From the NCBI GenBank assembly GCA_023429275.1, contig JAEYWB010000314.1, positions 1 to 7,809 of the forward strand: a stretch of 7,809 nucleotides of DNA, given 5' to 3'. This document shows, in pieces, positions 6,261-7,809 of the stretch. The notes under the pieces were generated by a model. It saw nothing but the letters and a program-made list of their open reading frames with translations, did no database searches and had not been told where the DNA came from. The position numbers and the translations under genes are program-made. The stretch's first letter is position 1. Each line of letters begins with the position of its first letter. Origin of the DNA: Planctomycetota bacterium. GTDB taxonomy: Bacteria > Planctomycetota > Planctomycetia > Planctomycetales > Planctomycetaceae.

Positions 6261-7130
6261 TCACGGAATCATTTCCGGGAGCGGGCGAAGCTCCAGCTTC
6301 CGAACGAACATCTCCGCCCCTTCTGTCTGGAGCAGGATCTTTCCCTTCGTCGGCAGGACGTCGCTGGCCCGGTTCACGATGACGCCGTTGACGCGGTAGG
6401 TCAGCGTGTCCCCCTTCACGAAGCATTCGAGCAGCGTCCACTCCTGCCCCGGGCTGTCGACATCCTTCGCGCCGCGGTAGCCGAGGACGTCTTTCCAGTC
6501 CGGATCGCGTCCGAACCAGTTGATGCGGCCTTTCGTGAACCGCTCCTTCTTGCCCCCCGCGGTCCAGACCGCTTCACCGTCCCGGTCACGGGAAATTTCG
6601 CACGTCGCGGCGGCCTCCATGGTCTTGCCGTTCTCGTCCTGTCCCTGGAGCACAAGGATGTCGCCGACGCCACCTTCGATGATCTGGCATTCGACCGACG
6701 TCATCCAGGGCCCCGGCTTTCCACCCGATCCGCCGAAGTTCCCATCCGGCCCCTGGCAGTGAAGCAGCAGCCCGCCGTCACGGGCCTTATCGATCCGGTT
6801 GCGCCAAGTCCTGGTTCCCCAGCGGTACTCCATCACGAGGTGGTAGTTCTGATACTCGTCCCGGGTGATCAGCCCGCCGAACCCGTCCCCCGAGATCCGT
6901 AGCATCCCTTTCGAATCGACCGTGAAGACGCCTCGCGGGTCCTCACGGAGATCGTCTGTCAACCAGGTGGTCCAGTGCTCCTTCAGGCCCTGACCGCCGA
7001 GGAGCGCGATCGGCTTGGCGGGAGAGATCGCGGTCCCGGCCTTCTCCTCCGCAGCGGTCTCCGACGACGCGGAGAAGCCGATTGTTGAAAGCGAGACGAG
7101 CAGCAGCAGCAAGCACTTCAGAAACAACAT
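6261..7130 (-). CDS. Secreted DUF1080 (3-keto-disaccharide hydrolase-type) protein
   Basis: The 289-residue protein has an N-terminal signal peptide (MLFLKCLLLLLVSLSTIGFS, then ASS as a probable cleavage region), so it is exported. Residues from about 40 to the end form one DUF1080 domain, a concanavalin-like jelly-roll fold abundant in planctomycetes; some members act on 3-keto-sugars or other carbohydrates. Visible family features are GFGGLITRDEYQNYHLVMEYRW, described here by its start GFGGLITRDEYQNYHL, then ARDGGLLLHCQGPDG, WMTSVECQIIEGGVGD and the closing GKILLQTEGAEMFVRKLEL. The ATG at 7130 is chosen over an upstream ATG at 7226 because it begins the signal peptide directly and has AAGGA ten bases upstream; the extra 32 residues would bury the signal. 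The enzymatic substrate is unknown. It is tail-to-tail with moxR, with a 324-bp gap, and shows no damage. Confidence 0.9.
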   Translation of the reverse strand: MLFLKCLLLLLVSLSTIGFSASSETAAEEKAGTAISPAKPIALLGGQGLKEHWTTWLTDDLREDPRGVFTVDSKGMLRISGDGFGGLITRDEYQNYHLVMEYRWGTRTWRNRIDKARDGGLLLHCQGPDGNFGGSGGKPGPWMTSVECQIIEGGVGDILVLQGQDENGKTMEAAATCEISRDRDGEAVWTAGGKKERFTKGRINWFGRDPDWKDVLGYRGAKDVDSPGQEWTLLECFVKGDTLTYRVNGVIVNRASDVLPTKGKILLQTEGAEMFVRKLELRPLPEMIP

Positions 7131-7140
7131 TCGCACGAAA

Positions 7141-7145
7141 TCCTT
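7141..7145 (-). promoter_or_regulatory. Ribosome binding site of the DUF1080 gene
   Basis: AAGGA on the minus strand lies ten bases before the ATG at 7130. The spacing is slightly long but acceptable. It selects this ATG, which starts the signal peptide, over the in-frame ATG 96 bases further upstream. Confidence 0.55.
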
Positions 7146-7275
7146 CTTGAACAAGGGGGCGTTCCACCAGGAACAGGCTCGAGCGCGGCCGTCCTGACTT
7201 TCGGGCTGACTTCGATCAGCCTTCAAGGGGTCACCTGATTGTCGTCCAGATGTTCGTTGAGGGTCCTTTCAGGAG

Positions 7276-7437
7276 TCAAGCGGCCAGACGGGCCGGAAAC
7301 GGCTTCCATCTCTCATCATCGACCATACAAACGACCAGCGTGCCCGGTTGAGTGAAGAGCAACGTCGTCGAGACGACCGCAAGGTTGGCGACCGACACGA
7401 CGAGGCGATGAATCGTCCATTCGGAAGGATCGGGAAG
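7276..7437 (-). pseudogene. Possible remnant of a small unknown gene
   Basis: A 53-residue open stretch follows directly after an in-frame TGA. It has a hydrophobic core (about residues 12-38), then a charged, aromatic tail, DDERWKPFPARLAA. The only internal starts are GTG at 7398 and weaker TTG or late ATG codons, none with a ribosome binding site. A preceding protein-like segment lies in another frame (ATG at 7468), so one frameshift would join the two. Third-position GC is lower than expected for an active gene here. It could equally be a chance open frame. Confidence 0.25.
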
Positions 7438-7511
7438 TCATCACTTCAACTCCTGATCGCTGGACCATGACGAACACGAACCGTTTGCGGTCCCGCTCCA
7501 GGATCTCCGTG

Positions 7512-7809
7512 TCACCCCTTCACAACGTCTCCCGCTTCCAGCGACGCCAGGACCTCATCGGTGCTGTCGGGGTCGACCTTGCGGCACGCTTCGGTGAGAT
7601 GTTCGCTGAGGTCGCGGAGCTCGTCCCGCCATTCCCCGTCCGGCATCCCCGGCGGCGAGAGTTGAGAGAATTCTCCGCAGAGAAGAATCAGCCGCATCAG
7701 GTGGCGGAAGACCAGCCCTTCCTGCTTCGACAGGTCGCGGCCGCTGACGTATTTGGAAAAATCCCAGCCGAACTGCTGAAGGTCACCGGCGATCCAGACT
7801 CCGCGGACC
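7512..7809 (-). CDS. C-terminal part of a larger protein, possibly a planctomycete DEAD/DEAH-box helicase (truncated by window edge)
   Basis: The frame is open from the right window edge to a TGA at 7512, giving about 98 residues of C-terminus. An internal ATG at 7697 would start a 61-residue protein, but conserved-looking sequence continues upstream of it (QQFGWDFSKYVSGRD, then KQEGLVFRHLMRLILLCGEF), so the gene starts beyond the window. The tail is charged and helical: EWRDELRDLSEHLTEACRKV, then DPDSTDEVLASLE. From memory, this combination resembles the C-terminal end of long DEAD/DEAH-box helicases in planctomycetes. No helicase motif lies within view, so function is an inference. It is read in the same direction as the DUF1080 gene, 381 bp upstream of it. 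Confidence 0.7.
   Translation of the reverse strand, partial: VRGVWIAGDLQQFGWDFSKYVSGRDLSKQEGLVFRHLMRLILLCGEFSQLSPPGMPDGEWRDELRDLSEHLTEACRKVDPDSTDEVLASLEAGDVVKG

Larger units (their letters stand above)
7131..7511. other. Intergenic stretch with a small hairpin and protein-like minus-strand fragments
   Basis: These 381 bases separate the DUF1080 gene from the gene at the right edge, both read leftward. The part nearest DUF1080 is its leader and holds a hairpin: GGCTGA (7204-7209), loop CTTCGA, TCAGCC (7216-7221). Further right, two minus-strand frames look partly coding. One, from 7437 down to the stop at 7276, contains EWTIHRLVVSVANLAVV and later DDERWKPFPARLAA but has no good start codon. 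Another, upstream and in a different frame, contains EILERDRKRFVFVMVQ with an ATG at 7468. Together they could be a frameshifted remnant of a small gene. No family is recognised and no promoter is clear. Confidence 0.4.

Noticed and set aside
7101..7110. CAGCAGCAGC triplet run as a repeat element
   Set aside because: It encodes the leucine run of the DUF1080 signal peptide on the minus strand and needs no other explanation.

Overview
This is a GC-rich window of about 7.8 kb whose gene content points to a planctomycete, most likely environmental or marine. The strongest hints are a DUF1080 (3-keto-disaccharide hydrolase-type) secreted protein, an acyl-CoA carboxylase/AtuA/enoyl-CoA hydratase catabolic cluster, a stand-alone MoxR ATPase and weak or absent Shine-Dalgarno signals at some starts. 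The phylum is inferred from gene content only. No rRNA, tRNA, CRISPR array or transposase is visible.

Positions 1-3824 (+ strand) hold a catabolic operon. It starts inside the carboxyltransferase (beta) subunit of a biotin-dependent methylcrotonyl-/geranyl-CoA-type carboxylase. An AtuA-family protein follows (DUF1446 plus a C-terminal AtuA-type domain), then a crotonase of the 3-methylglutaconyl-/isohexenylglutaconyl-CoA hydratase type, whose start overlaps the atuA stop (ATGA). Carboxylase followed by hydratase is the central pair of steps in leucine/isovalerate degradation (liu) and acyclic terpene degradation (atu). AtuA suggests terpenoid or other branched acyl-CoA substrates, but the sequence does not decide between the two. 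A perfect 28-bp palindrome lies between the carboxylase and atuA genes and is the most striking non-coding element here.

Positions 3910-4803 (- strand) encode a PlsC-type lysophospholipid acyltransferase, convergent with the operon and apparently starting at TTG. It is divergent from a MoxR-family AAA+ ATPase at 4983-5936 (+), which has all its motifs but lacks the DUF58/transglutaminase/vWA partners that usually follow.

Positions 5937-6260 contain no confident gene. A 121-codon open frame on the - strand begins with a GTGA overlap at the stop of the next gene. Positions 6261-7130 (- strand) encode a secreted DUF1080 protein. Positions 7131-7511 are mostly non-coding, with short protein-like fragments on the - strand that may be a decayed gene. 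The right edge (7512-7809, - strand) carries the C-terminal end of a larger protein, tentatively a planctomycete DEAD/DEAH-box helicase.

Most of the window is ordinary metabolism. I see no convincing new multi-gene system. The items most worth following up are the palindrome, the orphan MoxR and the two unexplained intergenic stretches.
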